The translations under genes were made by a program, and so were the position numbers. A stretch of DNA of 64,000 nt from Epiperipatus broadwayi (Eukaryota > Onychophora > Udeonychophora > Euonychophora > Peripatidae). Below the pieces are notes generated by a model. It had not been told where the DNA came from and did not search any database. It saw only the letters and a list, made by a program, of their open reading frames with translations. The stretch covers positions 3,802,501 through 3,866,500 of the forward strand of contig JAQFVV010000030.1 in NCBI GenBank assembly GCA_028023455.1, in the 5' to 3' direction. How positions within the stretch are numbered: position 1 is the first letter of the stretch; every line of letters begins with the position of its first letter. Positions 22,095-34,082 of the stretch are shown here, in pieces.

Positions 22095-23799
22095 TTATTG
22101 CACTTTCCTACCAAAAAATACTATGTTTATATTCTTTATTTCCTAAACTTGCATTGAGTCTCTGGTAATCATTTTCTGTGACTGAAAGCAATCTATTTCA
22201 CCAAAATCCTTGATAGTACTTTGTTGTAGCACATAATAATGGTATTCCATTATCTAATTGCTGCAATCTTATCTATTTCCTCTATTTTAAAAATTTTAAA
22301 CAATGGAAGCCATTAAAGATGACTGGCACAAATTCATGAGTTCATATATTTTTAGCAAAATTTAAAAATCATCACCATCCTTTAAAACTTTTTCAGATAT
22401 TACATTAAAAAACAAAATATTTTCATTTTTAAGATTACAAAAACCTATTTTGATTTTTTTAAGTTGGAAATTTTTGTGAAAATCTAAATAAATAAACTAA
22501 ATATATTGTTAAAACATAAGTGCTTGAATCATTATTCAAAAGATAATCAAAATAATATTTTCATCAAATCAAACATATTATTCTCATCATATAAGTGAAT
22601 GCTGTTGCTGTATTTAATAGAATTATAATATCACTTTTCAAGTCTATCTATTGCTTTCAGAGTGTCCAAAAAAGATTCAGAATGATACAATCTCTTTGCA
22701 GTTTTAATCCACCAGTTATTTAAAGCCTTCTTGTTAATCAATAAGCCTGATTTTAAATACCTATATTATTATATAGTCCCACATTTATTATTCTTCCATA
22801 AAGAATAGGTCACATGTTTCCCTTTACTCAAATCACTAATAATAAACTTGGTCAAAAATACAGTCATGTTTCTTCTTTTTAGTGCACCAAATAAAACTCT
22901 TATTTGTATTTATAACATATTCTTTAAAAAAAATTTATGTCTCAGTAATATGACAATCCTGAAAGTTCAAATAAACAATTTTAATTATAAATAGTTATTG
23001 ACATTTAATACATATACTAGATAATTCTGAATAACAATCTCAATTTTCTTGCAAAAATAATTAAAGTAAAACTTATTTTTAATGACACTACTGTATTAAT
23101 CTTTCAGAGCATACTAATTTATGATTTGTCTAACAATCTGAACTTGTAAGGTCTAATATATATATAATTTTTTGTTTTCTGATTCATAACTATAATATAA
23201 TCTATCAAATGACATTGTTTTAAGCATGCATCTACATTTTCACAGCGATCTTTCTATTTAAGTTAAATGTTTGTAATAATCGTTTCATGTGTTGTGCAAA
23301 AATTTAAAAACAACAAACAATTTAAATTTAACCAGTATATTTTCAATAACCTTTAGCCAAAGTCTCATTATTTCTGCCAACACATGCATTAAAGTCTCCA
23401 AAAAATGTAATCTTTAATGATATTGTTGCAATAATTCTATCCAATAAGAAATAAAAGCTATCTTTCTTTGAGTTTTCCTGAATTTAATGTTGGAATACAT
23501 GCACTAATAAAATTAACACTAGTGCTATTGTCCAAGTCAAGTTTTAACATCAATAGTCTTTCATTTACACAACAAACAATTTCAGGAATAAAAAAATACC
23601 ATACATTCTTCTTTTGCTAATTGTTCTGTTCTTCCAAAAAATTTAAAATCATCTAACTGTTCTATTAAACTTCTTTCCTTTAGAAAATAAATTTCACTAA
23701 AAACAACTATATCAATATTAAATCTTAACAGTTCCTTAGCAACTAGACTATAAAGAGTTTATATCAAGTATCTACATTCAAAAAAATAAAATTAAAGAT

Positions 23800-24217
23800 T
23801 TAATATCCATCTTTAGTACTACTATTGCTTCCTACTTTGCTACTACTCTTGATATGATTATTATTAGCATCATCATTATTATCATTATCATCATTATTCA
23901 TGTTTACATTTTGTCATTGTATTTAGTAATTTACCAGGTAAGTCAACCTATCAGGACAGTATGAGACAGATCATTTTTAGACACATTTTAAAATCCCTTC
24001 CACTTTATGATAAACACCCAGTTGCAAATGAATGTCCCATTCTAACTTCAAAAAAAAAATTTTGAAATACAAAAAACCAAGTTATACATCTACAACTTTC
24101 ATATGTAAAATTTTAAAAGATTCTATTCTTTATACATGCTATGCTTTTAAATCAATTATTGGCAGAAGAATGTGTCAATTTTCTAGCATATGTGTGGAGA
24201 ATAGTTTCTTCCTCACT
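23800..24217. other. AT-rich DNA without a gene
   Basis: A short imperfect ATCATTATT run at 23868-23900; nothing else recognised. Confidence 0.5.
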
Positions 24218-24228
24218 TATATATATCA

Positions 24229-24299
<71 letters not shown>
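24218..24299. repeat. (TA)n microsatellite with internal TATCACT
   Basis: TA runs separated by two ATCACTTATA interruptions. Confidence 0.95.
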
Positions 24300-24300
<1 letters not shown>

Positions 24301-24350
24301 TATCAAAAAAGCAAGTCATATATAATGTGACATTACTTTTATAAGCTTGT

Positions 24351-24489
24351 ATTTACAAAAATGTAAGATCTAGTGTCCTAACATTCTAGCTCTCCACTGA
24401 TGAGAGCCATAAGCTCGAAACCAGTTGATCTAGAGATGGGAAGGTTCTGGATAGAGATTTTAACTTTTTTCTCATACTGCATTTATCAA
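24351..24489 (+). mobile_element. Family C hammerhead retroposon, monomer
   Basis: Shares GAGCCATAAGCTYGAAA and the following TAGAGATTTT..AA segment with the fold-back at 2.0-2.3 kb. TTATAAGCTTGT flanks it at 24339-24350 and 24490-24501, which could be a 12-bp target duplication. However, AAGCTTG is also near the end of the 2.2-kb copy, so the boundary is ambiguous. Confidence 0.6.
24390..24442 (+). ncRNA. Hammerhead ribozyme, family C, intact core
   Basis: CTGATGAG (24397-24404), stem II AGC-CATAA-GCT, C-GAAA (24417-24420), a CAGTTG stem III (self-complementary with G-U pairs), and AUC cleavage triplet ending at 24430. The 5' side of stem I (CTCCA) pairs only partly with TAGAG, so stem I is weak. 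Confidence 0.75.
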
Positions 24490-24501
24490 TTATAAGCTTG
24501 T

Positions 24502-25260
24502 TTGAGCTATTAGTATGCTCTCTGTATTATATATACAGCATTATATTATTAATTATTAGATATATACAAACTAATAAAATTCAGTGATACTGGTAGTAAC
24601 AAATGAGAAACGTTCTCTTCCCTGTAATATATAAACTGAACTTGTGCGAGTAATATGCAGATTTAAAAATCAGGCTCAAAATAAGTTTAAGCACTAATTT
24701 AGGCATGGTCAATCACTGTTGGCTTATTTAAAGAATAAGCTCTAACCATAGGTGGGCCACTTATGGCTTTAAAACAATTATTGACGGAAGAGTATATATC
24801 AATTTTTTAGCATGGGTAAAGTTCCTTGCATATATAAATTGCATATTATTAATTATTACATTTTCAAATATAAGTCAACACAGAAAAAAACGTTGGGATC
24901 AAATTTGCTGTACAGATAATAAGATTATAAAAATAAAATTGCACAAACAACTAAAACTATATGCACATTTATTTGAATCAGGAAAATGATTCGTGATTAT
25001 AAAAAAGCTCGTAATAACTAGGCTTTATATTAACCTAATGAAGTAGTCAAAAAAATTGGGGGAAAAAAGAAGAGAAAAAGAACCAAAAAATCTTATTAAA
25101 CATATGTATCTCTGTGTGTGTTTGCATTTAAATTCTCTTGAAAAAGTAGTTCTGCTGTATTTTTCTCAATTAATCTATGAAAATAATATAAATAGTAAGT
25201 ATGTAACAAATATTTCTGTGTTCACAATATACTCAGAACTAAGCACTGAAATAGGATTTA
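24502..25260. other. AT-rich DNA without a gene
   Basis: GGCAGAAGAATGTGTCAATTTTCTAGCAT near 24160 recurs diverged near 24780 (GACGGAAGAGTATATATCAATTTTTTAGCAT), so part of this stretch is an old duplication of about 620 bp spacing. No ORF of note. Confidence 0.5.
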
Positions 25261-25261
25261 C

Positions 25262-25332
25262 TTTAGCCAAGAGGTAAGCGCAGCCTTTTGCAAGCAAGCA
25301 GCTGGCTCCCGGATGATGTTATGACATATGAA
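25262..25332 (+). repeat. SINE-like repeat, copy 2 (shortened)
   Basis: AGCGCAGCCTTTTGCAAGCAAGCAG, then GGCTCCCGGATGATGTTATGACATATG, parallels the 10.84-kb copy (TTACAAACAGTTG...CCCGGCTGATGCTATGACACATG). Confidence 0.5.
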
Positions 25333-26395
25333 ATATATATATATATATTATTCCATTTGGTTGATCAGTAGGAAAAAATTGCGTAAAATGCAAGAAAAAG
25401 AAACATTTCTTTAACTTTCAAATTATTTTTATACACTATAAAATTGCTTCCTTATTGATAAAAAAAATACAAGACTATACATTTTTGTTCAGTTAAAATC
25501 TTTCCACTGAAAGAACTTTTATAAAAAAAATTAATAAAAAATAAAATAGATATATACTGTACCAAAGTATTTCTATCAGCCATAGAAAATGCCCTTCTGA
25601 CCAAGAACATTTCTAAATGGTTCCACTTCTTTTTAATGACCTCCTGAGTGTTTTGCATAATCTAAATTTTAAATACCATTCTGTTCTGTGTCTTTATTTT
25701 TTTATTTGTTGGCCATTTTATTGACAACATAAGCCACTTATTATGTAGTCTTACCAAAAATCGTATTTACATTTTTTCAAACTTTATTATTCTTTCATTT
25801 AAGTGGTTGTTTATTTTTGCATCTATTTCTGCTCAAACTAAATGGATTTTTACTGATTATTTCTCCACTTTTCATTTAATATTCTACTTTTGTATGAAAA
25901 GCCTTTTTAAAAAAAATTATAAGCATTGTTTTTAACACACATTTGCAAATTTTAAGTGTAGCATTCATATCTTAAAAAATAGAACATATTCTTGTTAATT
26001 AGTATTTTGGTAGCTTGATTATATATACACGCACACACACACACTCAAAATGAGTACAAAAATCATCACTTATCTGCAAATATGTAAGATTAAAAAAATT
26101 AAGAGAATATCCTGAAAAATTATTATTTTTTCATAATATAAGATCAAATTAGAAAAGTAAACTGAATGAGTCATTAGAGCACATTTTTAAAGTTAATTGT
26201 TTAGAATGTATCTATACCTACATCAGTATTATTTTTATAATTGATTACTGTAAAAATATGAGTCATAGTTTTGGTGAAATTTTTCCTTTTTCATAATATT
26301 TATTTCCAATTAATCCATTTTTAAAACTAATTAATAATCACTGTATACAGTAAAAGCAATTAAATTACCTTTTTATCTTAAATTATATTTAGAAA
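25333..26395. other. AT-rich DNA without a gene
   Basis: Only a (CA)n run at 26030-26044 was recognised. Confidence 0.5.
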
Positions 26396-26424
26396 CTACT
26401 TCTAATAAATTAAAATATTTGAAA

Positions 26425-26510
26425 TACAGGCACTCTTCACATACCTGGAGTTTAATTGTAAATGAAGGGTGCTTGAAAGTCTGAGTTCAAATCCCCTATA
26501 TTTCTAATAA
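26425..26510 (+). repeat. tRNA-like SINE fragment
   Basis: GGGTGCTTGAAAGTCTGAGTTCAAATCCCCTATA holds a good B box (GAGTTCAAATCCCC) and the same AAAGTCTGAGTTCAAAYYCCCTATA end seen in family D retroposons at 59.9 and 63.2 kb. The A-box side is decayed. It is not a functional tRNA gene: no acceptor stem or anticodon arm folds. Confidence 0.55.
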
Positions 26511-26707
26511 ATTAATAAATACCATTTATTATTTAAAATGAATTATTTGAAAGTTCTAAGATCTATAGTCAAAATAAGAGTCATAGATCACATGTCCCTA
26601 TTCTCTTAAGCTTGTAAGTTATAAACAATGAGGATTGCCAATTCCTCAACAAGCTTTGTGTTAAATGCTTAGCCAGAAAAAGCATTTAAAATATCTGTCA
26701 GGAACCT

Positions 26708-26762
26708 CCCTCAAACCCCTGACCATGGTTTCATGCTTTGGCACTCCTCAGAGAGGTGCCAG
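26708..26762 (-). ncRNA. Hammerhead ribozyme, family E
   Basis: Minus strand: CCTCT (26752-26756), CTGAGGA (26745-26751; N is G), stem II TGC-CAAA-GCA, GAAA (26729-26732), stem III CCATGG (26723-26728), cleavage triplet GTC, then AGGGG (26716-26720), which pairs with CCTCT as stem I with one G-U pair. All core positions are present. It lies in a locally GC-richer patch of about 90 bp; element borders were not found. Confidence 0.75.
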
Positions 26763-26769
26763 GGTAGGT

Positions 26770-27856
26770 TGATTGCATTTATAGGCATATTTTTATTTAA
26801 TATAAATTTAAAATATCATAAATAAATAACTAAAATATTGTTGCCAAAATTAAAAAATGAACACTTCATTTTAGAAGTCAAAAATATATATTAAAAATTG
26901 TAATAAGATTTTCATAAATCTGTATTGTTAATCAAAATTAATATATAGAATATATAAAAAAATTATAAACAAATATTATTTATTAAACAATAATGTTTAT
27001 AATAAAATTCATGACTAATAAATATTAATTTACAACTCTCTAATGAGATGCTGCAAACATTGCCATTAAGCTCAGAAGACTGTTGTGTAATTAACTATCT
27101 AATTTAAATTAATCACAGCTGTGTAGAATTTACTAAATTGGTTAAATAATATAGAGAAACTTGATAAAAATATTATAATAAAATATAAAAATAATTCTTA
27201 TAATAAAATATATTTAACACAAATAATATTAAAAAGTATGCCAATTGATCATTTAAAAACAAAAAGTGATATAATAAAAAAAATCAAAAATAATTTGGAA
27301 ATCTAAAACTTTTTGTGTCAGATAATATAATAGTTAAAACATGTGTGACAAATTATTATTATGGGAATTTAAAAAAGAAAAAGTTCTACACTTTAAAAAC
27401 AAATGCAGTTAAATCAAATTTATTTAAATTTAGATAAACTAAAACCTAATTAACTCTGTTCTGAGCTAATTGTTTAACTCATAAATTCTGATTTATTCTT
27501 AATAAAGAATGATATTTTTAAAGTATGGATTTTTGAATTTTTGAAGCATTTTTTTTTACTTTCATTGAACCTTTTAATGTTGATTTACTGACTCTTTGAA
27601 TGAATTTTTTGGAAACTCCTAAAATTTATTTATCTGTATCAATATTACATAATGTGCAAATTGTTTTTAAAGAAAAGTTCTTGAAAAATGCACGACCATT
27701 TATAAATACGTAAACGAAGCTTCTCCCTCCCACACACAAAAATTATAAACTTTTTTATTTGCAATTATTTCCAAACACTTTTGAAAAAAAATAATAATAA
27801 ATGTTTTTCCGTGATGTATTATTTTTTAAGATACATAGTTTTAAAACATCAATTAA
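26770..27856. other. AT-rich DNA without a gene
   Basis: Extremely AT-rich; no motif found. Confidence 0.5.
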
Positions 27857-28190
<334 letters not shown>

Positions 28191-28382
28191 TCAATTCAAT
28201 TCAATATCAATATCCATTTATTATGTGCATTTCAACATTTACACTTTAACAGAAATACACAATAAATAAATAAAAAGAATAATAATAACAATGATAATAA
28301 TTAAAATTTTTAAAAAAAACAAAACAATTATAATCAAATACAAGCTAAATAGATAAAATTATATATACATATATGTTCATAA

Positions 28383-28742
28383 TTATACATTTAGTTGTTT
28401 TTTAACATTCATCACAAATTGATCGCAAAAAATATCAATATTATTAAAAGTTAGATTATATACCATTTGCAATCTATTAATAACTGATTTACCAAACAAA
28501 GTATTTTTACATATACTAATCTTGAAAGTTTGCATTTCTCTTAATAAACGACAAGGTACTTTCAATTCTATTTTTGATCTACAGTTACTGACATCAATTT
28601 TCTCATCAATCAACTTTTTCAGTAATATCATATCCTTCAACATTATCCTTTCTTTCAATACTGTTTTGACAGTTTGACATTCACCCATTATTAATTTATT
28701 AAATCTTTTTTCAATATTATATATTTTAGACTGAATATTAAT
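28383..28742 (-). pseudogene. LINE B ORF2, C-terminal domain after frameshift
   Basis: Beyond the frameshift the new frame reads IQSKIYNIEKRFNKL, then MGECQTVKTVLKER...LIDEKIDVSNCRSKIELKVP and ends at a stop after VMNVKKQLNV. The same domain occurs in copy 1 at 7921-8205 (LIHEKIDVSDCILKIELKVP), showing that it is a genuine part of the family and not noise. Confidence 0.85.
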
Positions 28743-29850
28743 CAGATTGAATACAAGAATTATATTCTAAAACTGTATCAACAAGAGAAAAAAGTAACCT
28801 ATATTTTATGGAAATAGATAAATCTCTCCCATATCTCAAAATACAGCCCATCTTTCTGTATGCTTTATTAATAATACATTTAATATGCGCATTAAAAGTA
28901 AAATTGCTACAAAATATAATTCCTAAATCAGATACAGTCTCTTTATATTTAATAACACCATTCTCAATTTTATATTGATAAACAGATTTTTCAGTTTTAT
29001 TAGTATAGGAAACAATGCATGTTTTATTAATGTTAATCTCCATGTTGTTATACCTACAGCATATAATAAAACTATCTATATCCTTTTGAACCTCAATATG
29101 ATCACTATAAGTAATAATTCTTTTAAATAACTTACAATCATCAGCATAAGAAAGTATCATACTATTTTTTATGCTATGATCAAGATCACACATATAAACA
29201 TTAAAAAGCAATGGTGCTAATATTCCACCCTGAGGAACACCTATCATATTATCAAAAAAAAGAGAATTAGTTTTATCCATATGTACATAAGATTTACAAC
29301 CCCTCAAATAATTGGAAAACCACTCAACTAAATGAGGACTAACACCCAACATTTTAAGTTTATACAAAATTCTAATATATGAAACTTTGTCAAATGCCTG
29401 AGTCATATCGAAATATACAACATCTAATTGCTTCTGATCAGATAGGGCATGAGCAATATGATCAGATATCACCATTAAATTAGTTTCAGCAGATCTATCA
29501 GGTAAAAAACCATGCTGATAACTAGGTAATACCTTAATCATATCTATAATAATATTACTATAAATACACCTTTCATAAATTCTAGCAAAAGGTGACAGAA
29601 TTGAAATAGGTCTATAATTACCATCCCCTTTTTTAAAAATTGGTATAATCTTAGCTATCTTAAATATATCAGGAATAATAGTTTTCTCAATTGATAAATT
29701 AATGATATAATGCAATGGTACTACCAAACATTCAGCACAACCCTTGATAATAAAATTAGGAATATTATCATATCCCATAGAAGATTTCGATTTAAGTTTA
29801 GAAATTGCAGTAAACACTTCAAGAATTGCAATTTTATTAACATCTATATT
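28738..29850 (-). pseudogene. LINE B ORF2, reverse transcriptase domain
   Basis: About 370 residues in the same frame as the linker, beyond one TAG. Motifs in order: KSSMGYDNIPN (motif 0), IIPIFKKGDGNYRPISIL (motif 1), GFLPDRSAETNL (motif 2), YFDMTQAFDKVSY (motif A), GVPQGGILAPLLFNVYMCDL (motif B), LSYADDCKLFKRI (motif C with both aspartates), SDLGIIFCSNFTFNAHIK (motif E region). The frame is lost near 28745, just after LEYNSC. It would copy LINE RNA at the nicked target site. Confidence 0.95.
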
Positions 29851-30698
<848 letters not shown>

Positions 30699-31995
30699 TA
30701 TTAATCCCAAAATGCAAGATACCCAGTACCTAAATGTAGTTAACCTACGTCAAATTTGATTTATTTCTTACTTTAAATTTTTACATAATATTTTTATTTT
30801 TATACAATCAGATTATTCAACAACTATTTCTTTTTTAATAGGCAATTTTGTATTTATAATAACTTAAAAATATCATAAACGGGAATATAAGCAATAACTG
30901 CGGTTTAATTAAATCTTTTCTTTTTAAAAAGAATCTTTAAAAATTAGCTTTTCTGTTACTTTTATTTAATAAAACGTTTGGAACATAAATTTTCGTTACA
31001 AATAAGATTTAAAATTTTATAATAGTTAATCCCTGAAATGTCTATTTTATGTATTTATAATTTTTATTCATTTTTTTTAATTATAGTTTTTCTATTTCCC
31101 TTTGAATAATAAAAATTATAAATTTGTTTAATATAATAACTTACTATAACAAAAACTATGAATAGAATTAACATTTATTTATAAATACATGCTTAAAAGT
31201 AGTGTAAAAGGGTATATTTTGAGATTTTAAAAATAAAATTATGAACATTGTTTTGTTGATAAAATTATGAAAAAATAAGTTTGAACTTTTAAATTTGCTA
31301 AATTTAAAAATTGGTTTTGAATACAGATTGAATAAAGTTTCAATATTTAGATTTTATTTAAATAAATCATGTTTACACACATTTTTAATTACTTCACTTA
31401 TGTTAAAAAAAACTTTTAATTTGATAGAAGTTTTAATAAATTTAAAAGATAAGAAACATATAAGTTTTGCACCCATAAAAGTATTGCACCATTATCAATG
31501 GTGAAAAGCACATAATATTGAAATTGTATTTTTTTTTTAGATTTTACAGTCAGTGCGTACATAGTACTGATATGATCTATCTAAATTACACTGAAATGTT
31601 TATTCTGCAGACAATTACAATGAGATGCCATAGATATTACTCCATTTATCAAATTATTCTGTATAGCTAAATGATTTCTAATTATGAAAAAAAATTCAAA
31701 ACTGATCCAATCTAAACTTGAATCTCAGGTTAAGGTTTGAATCTCAGGTTAAACATGTAAGAAACATTAATTATTATGATTCAATACTTATCAACATATG
31801 TATTCAAATAAATAAGAATGAAAATTTAATTATGAACTTTTATAACTTAAAAAAATATATAGCTTTTAATAAATAATAATTTCAGCGCATTATATGTTAT
31901 AAGATAAAACACTTCAAAAAAGATATATTTATATAATGAATGAATTCAGCAAAAATAAAAATAATTATGTGATTTTTTGTGTTTGGTGAATATTA
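30699..31995. other. AT-rich DNA without a gene
   Basis: The frame at 31295-31504 is unsupported. A tandem TTGAATCTCAGGTTAA duplication at 31719-31753 is the only structure noted. Confidence 0.5.
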
Positions 31996-32003
31996 TCATA
32001 GGC

Positions 32004-32414
32004 CAGAGGTCCCCAACCCTATGCCCGTGCCCGCAGACCATTTTACGTGTGCCCGCCGCTATCCGAACATGATAAAAAATTATTTATCTGATACAAATAA
32101 ATTTAATTTTTAAAATTTCTTATAAATTACTGTATTATATTGTAATCAAATTGTAGGGCATACTATACTTTTACAGCATAAAAATATAAACATTAATTAT
32201 ATGTTAATTATATTATTAATTAATTATATTAAATTTTATTTTTGAAATAAATATTTTTTTGTACATTATGTGTATTATTAACAATATCCAACTATAAATT
32301 TACATTGAAAAAATAAATGATGTCCGCCATCTGGTTGAAAAAACTAAATGGTGCCCACCACCTGGCCAGTATTATAGAATGTGCTCTTAAGTGCAAAAAG
32401 GTTGGGGACCCCTG
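32004..32414. mobile_element. Non-autonomous hAT element (MITE), 411 bp
   Basis: Terminal inverted repeats CAGAGGTCCCCAACC and GGTTGGGGACCCCTG, the classic hAT end with CAG-GGTCCCCAAC. The 8-bp target duplication TCATAGGC is exact at 31996-32003 and 32415-32422. Sub-terminal GC-rich blocks (GTGCCCGCCGCT, GTGCCCACCACCTGG) enclose an AT-rich middle. No transposase, so it depended on one encoded elsewhere. Confidence 0.97.
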
Positions 32415-32638
32415 TCATAGGCCATCTGCTTGTTTAATAAATTTTGACTTATAAATAATAAAAATATACTACATTTACTTTGTATTCTTTTTCTGATGTC
32501 ACAGTGATACAATGATATTTCCAAATTTATTATAGCAACAATGTATATGATTATAAAATAGTTTTATTTTTAATTAGTTTAGATGCTGTAATATTTTATA
32601 TAATAACTTACATTTATAAATGCATTTATTTAACAATG

Positions 32639-32640
<2 letters not shown>

Positions 32641-32731
<91 letters not shown>
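32641..32731. repeat. (TA)n microsatellite
   Basis: About 45 perfect TA units. Confidence 0.98.
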
Positions 32732-32735
<4 letters not shown>

Positions 32736-33030
32736 ATTGCAGTTTGTAATATTAATTGACTATTTATTAGTCTGCATTACAGTGACATGTTTATTTCATG
32801 TTTAAAGAGGTTTATTTCATTGTATCAATATTTCACACTCTGTAGTCAAGTTACAAGCTTTAAGTATCCATATATATTCAATGGACCATTAGTAAGAATG
32901 GATTTCCGTTCTTGCTATTAAAAGATGTGAAGGTTGCCTTGACAGCAGTAAGAAATATTGATTACTAGATTTTACTGTGAATGTTTAGGTGGTTATGGGT
33001 TGGAACTTAATTTTATATATATATATACAT

Positions 33031-34082
33031 TGTACCGGGTCGAACTGCTGAAACCACCTACTTATATGTATATATAAGTTTTGGCCGGTTTCAAACACCT
33101 TATAAATGTTACGTGAATGAACCGGCACATTCGAGCAAAATGGGAGATCTTATTGATAGCTTTAACTATCAACAATGGCCCATCTCGGCTGCTAGATTCA
33201 AACCCCTACTATCCAAATACTTTATTTGTTTTGGAGTAAACCCCAGGGTGCCAGTTAGTCCAAGGACTAACATATTCGGGTAGTAGGCTCATAATCCAGC
33301 GCTCGAAACATTCCCTAAAACTAGCTCCATCTAATTTTAATTCAATAACAAAGTTATACAAAATTAGTGGTGGAAAAATTAATTAAAAAAAAGGTTGGTA
33401 AAAAGAATTGACCGACAAATAAAGTTTAAGTTTGAAGACATTTTATTTTAATTAACATTAATTAAGTTTAAAGATAATTTATTACCCAACATTTATTGAC
33501 TAAATTTAAACATCTTTATAAATCTAATATAATACACACACATTCTAAATTAACATTTCTAAACTAGTTTAAATATTCTTGTAGATTTTAATAGTAGAAC
33601 ACTGGTATTTATCTAATTTAACTAATAACACTGATATAATGATCACGCACATATTAACTCATATAGCATTCACAAATATAATAATAAAGCATTAATAGCA
33701 TTTGAAACTTAAACACACATATCAATAGTTCATTTTATGTATGATAGAGTTCATATAATTTGAATCTTGAATATTTACGAATTACAGTGGTGGCTACTAC
33801 ATATAAATGATAATAAATAAATGTTTACCTAGGATTTTTGGAATGAGGGTATTGCTTGTTGTTGGCTGCTTCTGCTGCTTCTGATGGATTATATCTAACC
33901 GGTTAGATTTTGATGTTTATTGAAGAGATTTTATGCTAATCTGTTGGTTTTATTCTTGAAGACAGTTGAATGTTTGATGGAGGATTTCTGAGTTGTTATG
34001 CAGACATTATTTCACAGGCAGATTTTGATGATCTTGTTGGACTAAAAAGGCTGAAGCACGAGTGTATATTTCCAAAAGCTGC
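33031..34082 (-). repeat. 3' LTR of the 33-39 kb element
   Basis: Begins (plus strand) TGTACCGGGTCGAACTG. The interval of about 457 bp from 33330 to 33786 is identical to 38130-38586, while both sides differ by roughly 5-6 percent, mostly transitions. It lacks a 23-bp block present in the other LTR near 37882. Confidence 0.85.

Larger units (their letters stand above)
21250..23790 (-). mobile_element. Decayed LINE (APE endonuclease-reverse transcriptase type)
   Basis: A full-order ghost of ORF2 on the minus strand. Endonuclease start: VAKELLRFNIDIVVFSE near 23720; a decayed LGDFNA equivalent near 23370. RT: NGIPLLCATTK near 22240 (NYRGISLL equivalent); FIDLITFDSTNQTRLW near 22060 (motif A, FIDLTKAFDSVNR equivalent); LDFPYGNDCATLIDP near 21700 (motif C, one aspartate changed to asparagine). 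C-terminus: RVFNCSTIIAAAKL, LIYCMEMRHGQPIGTQHKN near 21400-21300. Many frameshifts and stops; no tail or target duplication found. Confidence 0.75.

Noticed and set aside
32004-32414. Transposase gene in the hAT element
   Set aside because: Only 411 bp with no long frame; it is a non-autonomous copy. The 919-bp element at 40 kb is also empty.
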